A stretch of 64,000 nt of DNA. Source: an uncultured Pontibacter sp. Its GTDB lineage: Bacteria; Bacteroidota; Bacteroidia; Cytophagales; Hymenobacteraceae. Positions 53,917-62,940 of this stretch are shown one piece after another (positions within the stretch are counted from its first letter, which is position 1; every line of letters begins with the position of its first letter). Both the position numbers and the translations under genes were made by a program. Where the stretch lies: positions 310,001 to 374,000 of the forward strand of contig CANMMP010000002.1 of the NCBI GenBank assembly GCA_947499125.1, in the 5' to 3' direction. A model generated the notes under the pieces. That model did not search any database. It saw nothing but the letters and a program-made list of their open reading frames with translations, and had not been told where the DNA came from.

Positions 53917-55428
53917 ATGAGATCCACCCTGATCATACTTTTATACTTTTGCGCAACTCCCTGGCTTTTTGCCACCGAGCTGCCAGACGCACCACTGCCG
54001 GAACATAAGCTGTCGCTTAGCTCGGGCCATACTATAAAAAGCTACTTTTCCGGAAAGTATAAACCGGAAGCACCGGCACTTTTCACCTCCTCCGAAGTAG
54101 TACGGAAGCAGGACGTCGATCAAGACAAAGCACCCCTCTGGAAACCCGCTGTGCAAGTTGTTGGGGTTAACCTCTTGTTTGTGGGGTATAACCGCTACAT
54201 CGCCAAAGCTGATTACGGCTACGTAGGGCCCGAAGACTGGAAGACGAACCTTACCTCGGCCCCGGAGTGGGATACTGACGATTTTGGTATCAACTTTATC
54301 GGCCATCCTTACCAGGGAACCTTATACTATAATGCAGCTCGTTCGCAGGGCTATACTTACTGGGAGTCGTTGCCTTTTGCGGTGGGTGGTAGTTTAATGT
54401 GGGAGTATTTTGGCGAGAGCACCCTTCCATCTTACAACGACATGATCTATACGCCAATAAACGGGGCAGCCCTTGGCGAGATTTTATACCGTGTGAGCTC
54501 GAATATACTGGACGACAACAGCACTGGCCGCGAAAGAACGATACGCGAAATACTGGCTGGTATTGTAAACCCTGTAAGAGGATTTAACCGGTTGCTGCAA
54601 GGCAAAACAAGACAGGTGTCTAACGAGCAGATAGACGATGTAGAGCCCATGAACATTACTTTTTCAGCGGGGATGCATCGTCTGAATAAGGAAGAGTACA
54701 AGATATTTGGCGAGAGCGGTAATAATGCCATGCTTAGCGTGCAGGTAGATTATGGCCGCCCTTTTGAAGAGATGAAGCGGAAGCCTTTTGACTTTTTCAG
54801 GTTGCGGGCAGATTTCAGTTTTGGGCCGGATACGCTGGGCAGCAGAATAAATAACGTAACAGGTTATGGCATACTGGCCGGCAGAAATATGCAGTTAGGT
54901 AAGTTATCGTTACTGACAGGTGTTTTTCAGTATTACGATTACTGGAATACGCGCAACTTCGAGCTTGGTGCACTGGGTTTTGGCGGGGGTATTTTCTCGA
55001 TGCTGGAGTTGGGGGAATTTACCAACCTGTATACTAACCTGCATGCCGGCATTATACCTTTGGCTGGTAACAGTACCCGCACCGCCCACAACGAAATTGG
55101 TTTACGCAACTACGTTTTTGCCCACGGTGCTCAGGGTAAAGCCGAAAGTACGTTAACAATTGGTAAGTATGGCTCGGCCTCATTGGTATACTATCACTTC
55201 TGGCTCGATACGTTTGAAGGCCTCTCCGGCACAAATTCCATCGGTATTATCAGGCCCCGTGTAACTGTAAACCTGTATAAGAACCTTAGCTTAGGCTACG
55301 AGCATTTTGGCTACACTACCAACCGCAGGCTCGACAATTATTCTGATTACCGCACAGGTATAACAGACCAGAAGATATTTCTGCAGCTTTTCCTGGAAGC
55401 GCCCCAGCGGAGCGGCAGGTATAACTAA
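53917..55428 (+). CDS. DUF3943 family outer-membrane-type protein
   Basis: The 503-residue protein has a signal peptide (LIILLYFCATPWLFA) and the DUF3943 pattern: NFIGHPYQGTLYYNAARSQGYTYWESL, EYFGESTLPSYNDMIYTPINGAALGEILYRVSS, then alternating beta-strand sequence up to the C-terminal aromatic residue, suggesting an outer-membrane beta-barrel. Function is unknown. It follows the acyltransferase by 48 bases on the same strand and may be co-transcribed. A bidirectional terminator separates it from the convergent TonB receptor. Confidence 0.85.
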   Translation: MRSTLIILLYFCATPWLFATELPDAPLPEHKLSLSSGHTIKSYFSGKYKPEAPALFTSSEVVRKQDVDQDKAPLWKPAVQVVGVNLLFVGYNRYIAKADYGYVGPEDWKTNLTSAPEWDTDDFGINFIGHPYQGTLYYNAARSQGYTYWESLPFAVGGSLMWEYFGESTLPSYNDMIYTPINGAALGEILYRVSSNILDDNSTGRERTIREILAGIVNPVRGFNRLLQGKTRQVSNEQIDDVEPMNITFSAGMHRLNKEEYKIFGESGNNAMLSVQVDYGRPFEEMKRKPFDFFRLRADFSFGPDTLGSRINNVTGYGILAGRNMQLGKLSLLTGVFQYYDYWNTRNFELGALGFGGGIFSMLELGEFTNLYTNLHAGIIPLAGNSTRTAHNEIGLRNYVFAHGAQGKAESTLTIGKYGSASLVYYHFWLDTFEGLSGTNSIGIIRPRVTVNLYKNLSLGYEHFGYTTNRRLDNYSDYRTGITDQKIFLQLFLEAPQRSGRYN

Positions 55429-55429
55429 A

Positions 55430-55472
55430 AACAAAAGGGCCGGCTATAAAACTATAGCCAGCCCTTTTGTTT
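55430..55472. terminator. Bidirectional terminator between DUF3943 and TonB-receptor genes
   Basis: AACAAAAGGGC..GGCTATA pairs with TATAGCC..GCCCTTTTGTT around a short AAAC loop, between convergent genes. Its right edge touches the receptor stop codon. Confidence 0.8.
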
Positions 55473-57501
55473 AAAATCCCATACTTAGCTGTACAAACAG
55501 GTTGCGTCCGGGCCTGGTAATCTGTCCCCAATCCAGGTGTTCGCGGTAGTTCACGTCAAATACGTTTTCTATACCTGCATTCAGTTGCCATACCTTCTTT
55601 TCGGTTTGTTTCTGGTAGCCGGCACGCAGGTGCCAAAGCATAAACCCATCGGTTGGCTGTTCCATAAAACGCTCGCTTGTCCGGTTTTGAGCGGCAGCTA
55701 TTTCGGTTTCGGCCTGCACCCACAGGTAGTCACCAAAATACTTTCTCAGGGAGGTTACATTGCGTAGTGGCGAGATCATAGGCAGTGGGTCTCCGTCGGA
55801 GCTTTGGGCGTAACTATACTTTAGCGTGCTAACCAGTTGGGTATAGGCTGTAATGTTGTAGATGACACTTGTTTCGGCACCGGTAAGCAGCGCATGGTCT
55901 GTGTTTTCGTATACTTTCACGCCTTTGGCGCCGATCGTCATAGCACTCAGGTCAGGGTTATAAGTGCCTGTAATATAGTTTTCTACCCTGGAAGTATAAG
56001 CCGTTGCCTGCACGCGCACCTTCGGTTGCTGCCACGATAAAGTAAACTCACTTTGAATACTTTTCTCCGGTTTAAGCTCCGGGTTTCCCAAATAATCATA
56101 CCCATCGAACTGGCTGAAAAGATAAAAGCCATAAAGCTCGCTGGCAGTTGGCGTGCGTCCGTTAAACCCAGCGGAAAGAGAAGCCTTTAGCTTTTTATAC
56201 ACCATACGGCTGGCTTGCAACGATACCGATGGAATAAAGAATTGCCGTTCTGTTTCAGTATATCCGAAAACCTGTAACTGGTCGCGCCCTTCAGCAGATG
56301 TTACCGAGAAATCAGAAATATTGGCGCGGCTGTTTATCTGTAGCTGTGTTTTAGCGCCTGCCTGCAAGGTATACTGCGCTGCCACACCAGATTGCAGTTG
56401 CCGGTTGTTTGGCCATGTAAGCATGTACATTGGTGTTTGTCCTTCCTGGTACATCGTCATGGAGGCTTCGAGATAAGAGGAGGAGGCATCGACACGCAAC
56501 GTAAGCTGATGGTTGGTAGCAGGCGAGGCGATGCCCTCCAGGTAAAAACCTGAAGTACGGCTCAGGCCGGGCATATCCATACGCACAGGCAGGTCGGGTC
56601 GGGCGCTGTCATCCATATAGTGGGCAATCCGGTTGGCGTAAATACGTGCTTCCACCCGTTTCCATATTCTATCTTCACTTTCTCTTAAGATGCTCACCGA
56701 CCCGATCCTGGCTTTGGCTTCACCCACATCCATTGGCAATGCCGGGAAACCGATATTCCAGCCATCATCTGCTATAAAGTCAGCTTTCAGCACCAGGTCA
56801 TCCTGCAATAAATACTTGCCACTAAGCGCAATGTTAGCCTTTTCGTATTGCGAATAAAGCACTTTTTCTCCGTTGCCGTTGTGGTAGTTCTGGCTTTTGC
56901 GGTAAGTGCCTGAAGCGCGCAATCCCCAGGTTGGTGTAGCATAGTTCAGCTTTAAACCACCCAGTATAGCATTCGCCGCCGACTGGTAACCACTGCTCAT
57001 CGACCCTGATAAAGTAGGCGCATCAGCCAGGTTTGCTTCTGCCAGTTTCATATCGAGGCTGCCACCAATGGCTGCGCCCTGCATCGATCCGGCACCCGCT
57101 GTCTGTACTTCTATACTTTGTAAATTCAATGGCTCTATGTAGATCGTGGCAGGATCCATTTTATCGGTGCAGGCGCCTTGTATGCGCATGCCGTTCAGGG
57201 TTAAGCTTACCTGGCCCGCACTATAAGCCCGTATGGTTGGCTCCATACCATAACTGCCCCGACGAATAAACGAAACCTCCGGCATACGCGCCATCAGTTC
57301 TTCGGTGGTGGCAACCTGGCTGGCATTATGAAACTCCTGCAGGTGCTGCTGGTGATTGTGTTGTTTCGTGGTTACGGCAACTTCCTGCAGCAAAATAGTA
57401 CGAATAGAGTCGGCAGGTATAGGTTTGTGTTGGGCCAGGGCAGGCAGCACAGCCAGCGCTAAGGCACCGATCAGGAGGGGCGTTTTCATATCCTTCACCA
57501 T
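55471..57501 (-). CDS. TonB-dependent outer-membrane receptor (probable metal/copper uptake)
   Basis: The 676-residue protein has a signal peptide (MKTPLLIGALALAVLPALA; this later ATG at 57489 may be the real start), a TonB-box-like ILLQEVAVTTKQ, a plug domain (EELMARMPEVSFIRRGSYGMEPTIRAYSAGQVSLTLNGMRI, GAAIGGSLDMKL) and a beta-barrel with the C-terminal RPGRNLFVQLSMGF. Its length and the neighbouring YtkA-like and CxGKC proteins resemble Bacteroidota loci thought to import copper. The extracellular loop TMYQEGQTPMYMLTW and the plug's GACTDKMD carry Met/Cys residues that could bind Cu+. The metal is inferred from context. Confidence 0.85.
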   Translation of the reverse strand: MVKDMKTPLLIGALALAVLPALAQHKPIPADSIRTILLQEVAVTTKQHNHQQHLQEFHNASQVATTEELMARMPEVSFIRRGSYGMEPTIRAYSAGQVSLTLNGMRIQGACTDKMDPATIYIEPLNLQSIEVQTAGAGSMQGAAIGGSLDMKLAEANLADAPTLSGSMSSGYQSAANAILGGLKLNYATPTWGLRASGTYRKSQNYHNGNGEKVLYSQYEKANIALSGKYLLQDDLVLKADFIADDGWNIGFPALPMDVGEAKARIGSVSILRESEDRIWKRVEARIYANRIAHYMDDSARPDLPVRMDMPGLSRTSGFYLEGIASPATNHQLTLRVDASSSYLEASMTMYQEGQTPMYMLTWPNNRQLQSGVAAQYTLQAGAKTQLQINSRANISDFSVTSAEGRDQLQVFGYTETERQFFIPSVSLQASRMVYKKLKASLSAGFNGRTPTASELYGFYLFSQFDGYDYLGNPELKPEKSIQSEFTLSWQQPKVRVQATAYTSRVENYITGTYNPDLSAMTIGAKGVKVYENTDHALLTGAETSVIYNITAYTQLVSTLKYSYAQSSDGDPLPMISPLRNVTSLRKYFGDYLWVQAETEIAAAQNRTSERFMEQPTDGFMLWHLRAGYQKQTEKKVWQLNAGIENVFDVNYREHLDWGQITRPGRNLFVQLSMGF

Positions 57502-57546
57502 TTATAGTTGTAGCATGCACCCTGCAACAGGGCGCTGCTGGTTTAT

Positions 57547-58356
57547 TTAGAAATTAACTTCAAAGTATAGCTTGCCGGCTTCGCCTGTACCATCATACAA
57601 GTAAAGGTGCAGGTACCACAAGCCGGTCATGGTAAAGTTAACTTTGCCCAGGTAGTGACCAGCGCCTGTATGTACCGGGTTCACGTTGTTAGGAGAGCCA
57701 TGCGACATGGTCGGCATTTCAGGGGCTACCGTTATGGCCAGGTTACTTACCGCCGGGAAGCTCATCATCGTTTCTGCTCTATAAACAGCTATTTCCAGGT
57801 CGTTAACGCCTACTTTTGGCTTGGCAGGCTGCAGTAACGCTACAAAGTATTTAGAGCCATCCGTTGCTGAAACAAACGATTTAAGTCGGCTGACAGCAGG
57901 TTCTTTTATAGTTAAAGGCAAGGTTATGCTGGCCTCTTTACCATTGGCTTGTATGTTTACTTTTAGCGACCAATTACCCATTTCGCCGGAAGGCATCGTG
58001 AATACAACAGCACCCTTATAATAGCCATCCACAGCTTGTCCGGATGTTGGGTTTTCTACAGGAGAAGCGTGCTTCTTATCGGCCATTTCCATCATCGGCA
58101 CCAGGTTTATACTTGCCTGGTTAATTTGCGTGCCCGCAGGATCATAAAGCTTAATATAAAGTGGGTTGTAACCAGTGGTCAGTTCTTCGGTGCTGTATAC
58201 TTCCACTTTAAGATCAGCTTCAAGGGTAGATCCTTCGGCTATTTTATGGTAAGTTATAGTTGGGGTTGGCGTTTCGTCATCAGAAGTGTCGCAGCCAGAG
58301 ATAAACAAGGTGATCAGGGATAGCGCCCACATGGTAGGCCAGGTATATTTTTTCAT
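57547..58356 (-). CDS. YtkA-like two-domain lipoprotein (metal-linked)
   Basis: The 269-residue protein has a lipoprotein signal (LSLITLFISGC) and two beta-sandwich domains of the FixH/YtkA type: residues about 40-150 (KVEVYSTEELTTGYNPLYIKLYD, VVFTMPSGEMGNWSLKVNI) and about 160-268 (LEIAVYRAETMMSFPAV, GAGHYLGKVNFTMTGLWYLHLYLYD). His and Met residues are clustered (VPMMEMADKKHASP and PEMPTMSHGSPNNVNPVHTG), suitable for Cu+/Cu2+ binding. It lies 45 bases upstream of the TonB receptor on the same strand, so it is probably an accessory periplasmic or surface metal-binding partner. Function is inferred. Confidence 0.75.
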   Translation of the reverse strand: MKKYTWPTMWALSLITLFISGCDTSDDETPTPTITYHKIAEGSTLEADLKVEVYSTEELTTGYNPLYIKLYDPAGTQINQASINLVPMMEMADKKHASPVENPTSGQAVDGYYKGAVVFTMPSGEMGNWSLKVNIQANGKEASITLPLTIKEPAVSRLKSFVSATDGSKYFVALLQPAKPKVGVNDLEIAVYRAETMMSFPAVSNLAITVAPEMPTMSHGSPNNVNPVHTGAGHYLGKVNFTMTGLWYLHLYLYDGTGEAGKLYFEVNF

Positions 58357-58433
58357 GATTGATAATGCTGTAAAGTATAATGATTGTATAGCCAGCTCTC
58401 CTGTTCAAGCCAGGGAGCTTAGGCATTTTGCTT

Positions 58434-58472
58434 GCCGGCAACAAGGTAAAAGCCTTACAAGCCGGCGTTTTT
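58434..58472. repeat. GC-rich hairpin before the YtkA-like gene
   Basis: GCCGGC at each end plus inner AAGG/CCTT steps give a nested hairpin in the leader between the CxGKC gene and the YtkA gene; a T-run follows on the plus strand. It could act in the minus-strand mRNA as a processing or attenuation structure. Confidence 0.4.
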
Positions 58473-58557
58473 TAAGGATTGTTGGGGATCAGACACAGTA
58501 GTGCAGCCGGGTTATACTTTAGTAATGAACACCGGTGGCAAGATGTCTGATGATGCG

Positions 58558-58932
58558 TTATACCTGTGGCGGGTGAAAGCAGGAGAGGTGGTGGTCGTGA
58601 GAATAGGCTTCTTCAGAAGAAGTAGTGTGCGTTATACTTTCCCGAGGAGCAAAAGCCGTAGCTTCCCAGGCAATGACTGGAGAAGTAAAAGGGCTGGTTT
58701 CGAGCTTTAGCGTAAGCCCGGAGGTGTTTGTGTCAGCAGGTGTGTCTGCTTTCTGGAGTTGCTTTTTAAGGTAACATTTGCCTTCGCAATCCAATTCAGG
58801 TTTATCCTGGTTCACGCAGAGCACGGCCGCGATATATTCCTTGTTTGCGTAATAAGACGAGAAGACAATTCCGCGGTACGATACCTGGAACGTCATCAGC
58901 GATAGCAGTATGGTGGCTACGATGGGTCTCAT
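58558..58932 (-). CDS. Small exported CxGKC protein of metal-uptake loci
   Basis: This 124-residue protein has an N-terminal hydrophobic signal (MRPIVATILLSLMTFQVSY) and the motif AVLCVNQDKPELDCEGKCYLKKQL, where C-N-Q-D...C-x-G-K-C forms a likely metal site; the tail carries SHDHHLSCFH. Proteins with this C-x-G-K-C signature are found next to TonB receptors and YtkA-like proteins in many Bacteroidota, but their function has not been established to my knowledge. It is the first gene of the copper-type set on the minus strand. A TGAT-N4-GTCA palindrome lies 37 bases upstream of its start. Confidence 0.75.
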   Translation of the reverse strand: MRPIVATILLSLMTFQVSYRGIVFSSYYANKEYIAAVLCVNQDKPELDCEGKCYLKKQLQKADTPADTNTSGLTLKLETSPFTSPVIAWEATAFAPRESITHTTSSEEAYSHDHHLSCFHPPQV

Positions 58933-58968
58933 TACAGAACAAAGGTATGCTGCCTCTGTAACTGAATA

Positions 58969-58984
58969 AATGACCTACATCATT
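58969..58984 (-). promoter_or_regulatory. CRP/FNR-like operator before the copper-uptake genes
   Basis: On the minus strand the site reads AATGATGTAGGTCATT, an imperfect palindrome with TGA-N6-TCA half-sites. It fits the same pattern (TGAT-N4-GTCA inside A-N-TGA..TCA-N-T) as the site before nirK at 61349-61364. It lies 37 bases before the start codon of the small CxGKC gene. Confidence 0.55.
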
Positions 58985-59057
58985 AGATTTAAAAGTAATT
59001 GTCAGCAACCTGGCTTTTATGGATAGCTGCTATACTGGGTTCTGCCATTGGCCTCTA

Positions 59058-59828
59058 CTATAAAGTAGGCGAAGGTACGATCGTATCAGTGGGCTTTGAG
59101 CTTCGAAGGCCAAGGTATAACCTGAAAATTACCAGTATACTTTCCAGGGCCAGCAATCCTCCGAATACGAGCGGCATACTTGCGTGCAGGTGCCCGAAAG
59201 TAACGCCAACCATCGCCAGGAAGGGAAGGAATAGCACCGCTTGCTCCAGTCTGCTTAGCAACCCGGTTTTGAATATTGTAGCGGTACAGGCTGCAAAAGT
59301 AAGTAACGCAAACACATTTGTAAGTATAAGGCTGTTAAAGGCGGCAAGCATAGTCGCTAACCCGAGACCAATAGCAAGCCAACTATACACATTCATACCT
59401 ATAGTATCTGAAAAGCCCGGGTTGTAAGTATAAGATTGTGTAGGACGGAAAAGGAAGCTGAATTTTTTATACTCCATACCTAACAGCAGCAGGTTAAGTG
59501 CTAAAAAGGCTGTATTTATATAAGGTGTGCCTACCCATTCCATCGAAACTGTGACTGCAAGTATGGCCACGTTCATGGGAACCAGCATAATAGCGCCCAG
59601 CACGGCAAAGCGCTGCGACAACAACAGCAACCCGCAAATAACCTGGCTTATAGCTACTACCTTTGCAAAAAGTCCAAGGCCATATTCTGCCAGGCCCTGC
59701 TCCAGCCACGGTGGCCCGATCAATTGCCCGAAATTGCCTCCGGTAAGTTTGCAAACTCCCGCAGAGAAAAAGATATAGCCTAAAAACAGGCGGATAAGTA
59801 ACAGCAGTAATGTATTGGTAGGTAACAT
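59058..59828 (-). CDS. DoxX/MauE-like membrane protein
   Basis: The 256-residue protein has about seven or eight membrane helices. The first half shows a DoxX-like pattern (LLIRLFLGYIFFSAGVCKLTGGNFGQ). The second half is a separate set of helices ending in a short charged tail. It lies 125 bases upstream of the CxGKC gene on the same strand. DoxX-like proteins often accompany redox or metal genes; a role in copper handling here is only a guess from position. Confidence 0.65.
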   Translation of the reverse strand: MLPTNTLLLLLIRLFLGYIFFSAGVCKLTGGNFGQLIGPPWLEQGLAEYGLGLFAKVVAISQVICGLLLLSQRFAVLGAIMLVPMNVAILAVTVSMEWVGTPYINTAFLALNLLLLGMEYKKFSFLFRPTQSYTYNPGFSDTIGMNVYSWLAIGLGLATMLAAFNSLILTNVFALLTFAACTATIFKTGLLSRLEQAVLFLPFLAMVGVTFGHLHASMPLVFGGLLALESILVIFRLYLGLRSSKPTDTIVPSPTL

Positions 59829-60309
59829 AGTTTTATAGGTTTTTAGCGCCGGATAGTGTTGGTTATTAATTACTTACTAAATAAAAACCTTTTAGCGAGA
59901 TCTTAAAATAAATTATACTAACAGCCTGATTTATACTATGAACTTGTTCAAAGTTCAGATTTGAACCATTGTTGTTGCTTTCACCAACAATCTGAATATC
60001 AGGCTGCTTCTACTTGCTAGTGAAAGCACACAGCAAGGGCATCTAACTGGTTTTTTATAAATATTATAATGCTTCTATTCTATAAAGCAGCGCTTTTTCT
60101 GCCAAGTCCCAGGCAGCAGTTTTACTCAGTTGCTAACTATACTTCAGCTATACTTAGTTTGATAGAAGTTTACTGCAGGTTGAGCTGTAATTTTGTATTA
60201 TTTTTATAGTGAATACGAGTTATAGAGTTTATTTTAAGCTAAATTTTGTTACTCCCGGAAAAGCTATAGTTTTGAGTGCGAATTGATAAAGGGAAGTTTG
60301 ATAGTAGGT
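59829..60309. other. Intergenic stretch with an imperfect inverted-repeat element
   Basis: No gene is seen. The stretch is AT-rich. Its one recognisable structure is the arm at 60013-60040 with a degenerate inverted partner at about 59967-59990, described separately. A T-rich promoter region for the lipoprotein at 60310 occupies the right half. Confidence 0.4.
59967..60040. repeat. Shorter copy of the inverted-repeat element
   Basis: Bases 60013-60040 match the arm at 1541-1568 at 25 of 28 positions. A degenerate inverted partner (core TTGCTTTCACCAACAA) lies at about 59967-59990, leaving only about 22 bases between arms. This looks like a shrunken relative of the 212-bp element at 1357-1568. 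Confidence 0.5.
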
Positions 60310-61176
60310 ATGCGGGTATATAGAAGTTGGCTGGCAGTTATAGTGAGTTGTTTAGTAAGTATAACTTTAAGTGGTTGCCAGGAGCAGGAAGAACCTTTGA
60401 ATGTGCAGTATGAGGTAAGTGAGCCCGTACTGAAGCAGGTAACACCGCTTATTGCCGAGAGTTCGGGCATAGCAGACAGTCGTCGCAACCCGGGCTACCT
60501 GTGGGTGCAGGAAGATGGCAGCAACCCGACACAGCTATACCTGTTAGGCCACGATGGCAAAACCGCTAAAACAGTATTTATAAAAGGCGCCCAGAACCGC
60601 GACTGGGAAGATATGGCGCTTGTGAACGGCAACTTATACATTGCTGATATCGGTGATAATAACGCAGCTTTTGAAGAGAATGTGATCTATACTTTTCCGG
60701 AGCCGGCCGCAACTACAGACACTATTTATACTTTTGATAAGATCCGGTACAAGTACCCGGATGGAGCCCACGATGCCGAAGCTTTTCTGGTAGACCCTGG
60801 TACGAACGATATTTACATTATTACCAAGCGCGACTCTGCTTCGCAGGTATACAAACTTAGCTACCCCTATAATCTGAATGCTACTAATGTAGTAAAGCTG
60901 GTGAGTTCTTTAAACTATAATAATGTGGTAAGTGCCGCTTTGTCGGAAGAAGCCGGTGGAATTATACTTAAAACTTATACCAGCCTGATTTACTATAAGC
61001 GTAACGGCAACCAACCTATAGAATCGGCTCTTAAAAATACTCCCGTTAAACTACCTTATGTACTTGAGCCGCAGGGCGAGGCCGTAACATTTACAGCAAA
61101 CGGAAAAGGCTACTTCACGCTCAGCGAAAAAGGTTTTGCCACCGACCAGCGACTTTATTATTACAAGCTTAACTAA
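60310..61176 (+). CDS. Lipoprotein with beta-propeller-like (SdiA-regulated-like) domain
   Basis: From the first ATG (60310) the product is 288 residues with a lipoprotein signal (LAVIVSCLVSITLSGC). The rest has repeating beta-strand units with IAESSGIADSRRNPGYLWVQED, GAQNRDWEDMALVNGNLYIADIGDNNA and AEAFLVDPGTNDIYIITKR, similar to secreted propeller-type proteins that bind or process a ligand. No catalytic motif was recognised. It is a single gene between the copper set and nirK and may not belong to either. Function unknown. Confidence 0.7.
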   Translation: MRVYRSWLAVIVSCLVSITLSGCQEQEEPLNVQYEVSEPVLKQVTPLIAESSGIADSRRNPGYLWVQEDGSNPTQLYLLGHDGKTAKTVFIKGAQNRDWEDMALVNGNLYIADIGDNNAAFEENVIYTFPEPAATTDTIYTFDKIRYKYPDGAHDAEAFLVDPGTNDIYIITKRDSASQVYKLSYPYNLNATNVVKLVSSLNYNNVVSAALSEEAGGIILKTYTSLIYYKRNGNQPIESALKNTPVKLPYVLEPQGEAVTFTANGKGYFTLSEKGFATDQRLYYYKLN

Positions 61177-61348
61177 GTTGTATTTCAAAATCTCTTCATT
61201 TATAAGACTCTAATTCCTGAATTGCGCTTATTTTAGATATTCCCGTCTGTTTATTTTGCTGCCGTATAGGAATTTATGCCTGTAAGATTCGACACAGGTA
61301 GCTCCCTGAGGCTTCAAAAATGTACTTTTTGGCCAAATATTATTATTT

Positions 61349-61364
61349 AGTGATATAAGTCACT
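61349..61364 (+). promoter_or_regulatory. CRP/FNR-like operator before nirK
   Basis: AGTGATATAAGTCACT is a palindrome with TGA-N6-TCA half-sites, about 84 bases before the nirK start. It matches the site at 58969-58984 in its TGAT-N4-GTCA core. CRP/FNR-family proteins that control denitrification use sites of this general form. Confidence 0.6.
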
Positions 61365-61447
61365 TAACATCATGATGCCTGTCATAAATTATCCTGTTTT
61401 TGTGCAGTTATTTAGCATCATCAAACACAAACAAAACAGATACTCTT

Positions 61448-62923
61448 ATGAAAAGGTCTACAATAAGCAGGGCGTTGCAGTATGCTGCGCTGGCTATTTA
61501 CAGTGCAGGTATCCTGAGCTCCTGCAGCTCACAGACCACCCAGGCGGAAATCGCTGAAAAGAACGCGGATGTTGCTCCCAAAGAACTTCCTGTAATTGAA
61601 GCTGAACTGACCGATGCGCCTAATGTTCCGGCTCCTATTACCCGTAAGCATGCTGCCAAAGTGGTGGTGAAGCTGGAGGTAACTGAAGTTGTTAAGAAAA
61701 TGGCTGATGGTGTGGATTACACTTTCTGGACATTTGGTGGCTCGGTGCCAGGTAAATTTATCCGTATCCGCCAGAACGATGAAGTGGAGTTTCACCTGAT
61801 GAACCACCCGGACAGCAAGAACCCACACAACATTGACCTGCACGCTGTGACAGGACCAGGCGGTGGCGCGGCTTCTACGTTCACAGCTCCCGGCCAGGAA
61901 ACAGTTTTCAACTTTAAAGCTCTTAACCCTGGTTTATATGTATACCATTGCGCTACTGCGCCGGTAGGTATGCACATTGCCAACGGTATGTACGGCCTTA
62001 TATTAGTAGAGCCTGAAGAAGGCCTTCCTAAAGTAGACAAAGAATTTTACGTGATGCAGGGCGACTTCTACACCAAAGGAGATTTCGGAACCCCGGGCCT
62101 GCAGCCTTTCGATATGCAGAAAGCATTGGATGAGAACCCGTCTTATGTTGTATTCAACGGTTCGGTTGGTGCCCTTACAGGCGATAACGCCCTGACTGCT
62201 AAAGTAGGTGACAACGTGCGTATGTTTGTTGGTAACGGTGGTCCTAACCTTATTTCTTCCTTCCACGTGATCGGTGAGATCTTCGACAAAGTATATGCTG
62301 AAGGCGGAACTACTGTAAACGAACATATCCAGACAACTTTAGTACCTGCCGGTGGCGCTGCTATCACAGAGTTTAAAGCGGATGTACCGGGTACGTATGT
62401 GCTGGTTGACCACTCTATCTTCAGAGCGTTTAACAAAGGTGCGTTAGGTATGCTGAAAGTAGAAGGCAACGAAGATAAAAATATCTACTCTGGCCAGTTA
62501 GTACAGAAAATTTACCAGCCTGAAGGCTCTACAGTACAGGAAATGCCTCAGTCTAAAGCGCCTGCTGCAGCCTTCGCATCTAACAAAGAAATGCGACTGG
62601 AATTAGGTAAAACACTTTATGCTCAAAACTGCCAGGCTTGTCACCAGGCCGAAGGTCAGGGTATCAAAGGAGCTTTCCCTCCGCTTGCGAAGTCTGATTA
62701 CCTGAATGCTGACGTGAACAGAGCCATTGGCGTGGTAGCCCATGGTTTGGAAGGACAGATAAAAGTGAACGGCGAGCTATACAACAGCACCATGCCTAAG
62801 CTGAAACTGACAGACGAGGAAATTGCGAACGTAATGACCTACGTGATGAACAACTGGAGTAACAAAGGCGGTGAAGTAACACCAGACCAGGTGAAGAAAG
62901 CCAAAACTACTTACAAACATTAA
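61448..62923 (+). CDS. nirK: Copper-containing nitrite reductase with C-terminal cytochrome c domain
   Basis: From the ATG at 61448 the product is 491 residues with a lipoprotein-like signal ([14 protein letters not shown]). The two cupredoxin domains carry all expected copper ligands: PHNIDLHA (type 1 and type 2 His), [18 protein letters not shown] (type 1 Cys, His, Met, and type 2 His), and VLVDHSIF (type 2 His); the active-site Asp of NID and the His of SSFHVIG are also present. The C-terminal 100 residues are a class I cytochrome c (CQACH, axial Met in STMPKL). It reduces nitrite to nitric oxide in the periplasm. FGE-like and SCO1-like genes follow. A CRP/FNR-like site lies upstream. Confidence 0.95.
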   Translation: MKRSTISRALQYAALAIYSAGILSSCSSQTTQAEIAEKNADVAPKELPVIEAELTDAPNVPAPITRKHAAKVVVKLEVTEVVKKMADGVDYTFWTFGGSVPGKFIRIRQNDEVEFHLMNHPDSKNPHNIDLHAVTGPGGGAASTFTAPGQETVFNFKALNPGLYVYHCATAPVGMHIANGMYGLILVEPEEGLPKVDKEFYVMQGDFYTKGDFGTPGLQPFDMQKALDENPSYVVFNGSVGALTGDNALTAKVGDNVRMFVGNGGPNLISSFHVIGEIFDKVYAEGGTTVNEHIQTTLVPAGGAAITEFKADVPGTYVLVDHSIFRAFNKGALGMLKVEGNEDKNIYSGQLVQKIYQPEGSTVQEMPQSKAPAAAFASNKEMRLELGKTLYAQNCQACHQAEGQGIKGAFPPLAKSDYLNADVNRAIGVVAHGLEGQIKVNGELYNSTMPKLKLTDEEIANVMTYVMNNWSNKGGEVTPDQVKKAKTTYKH

Positions 62924-62940
62924 TTCTTAACCCCGAGGAG

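Noticed and set aside
55316-55531. Short minus-strand frame at the DUF3943/TonB receptor junction
   Set aside because: It spans the bidirectional terminator and the ends of two convergent genes.
57490-58560. Possible cobalamin riboswitch before the TonB receptor or YtkA gene
   Set aside because: The conserved B12-box core elements are absent; only a plain GC-rich hairpin is present.
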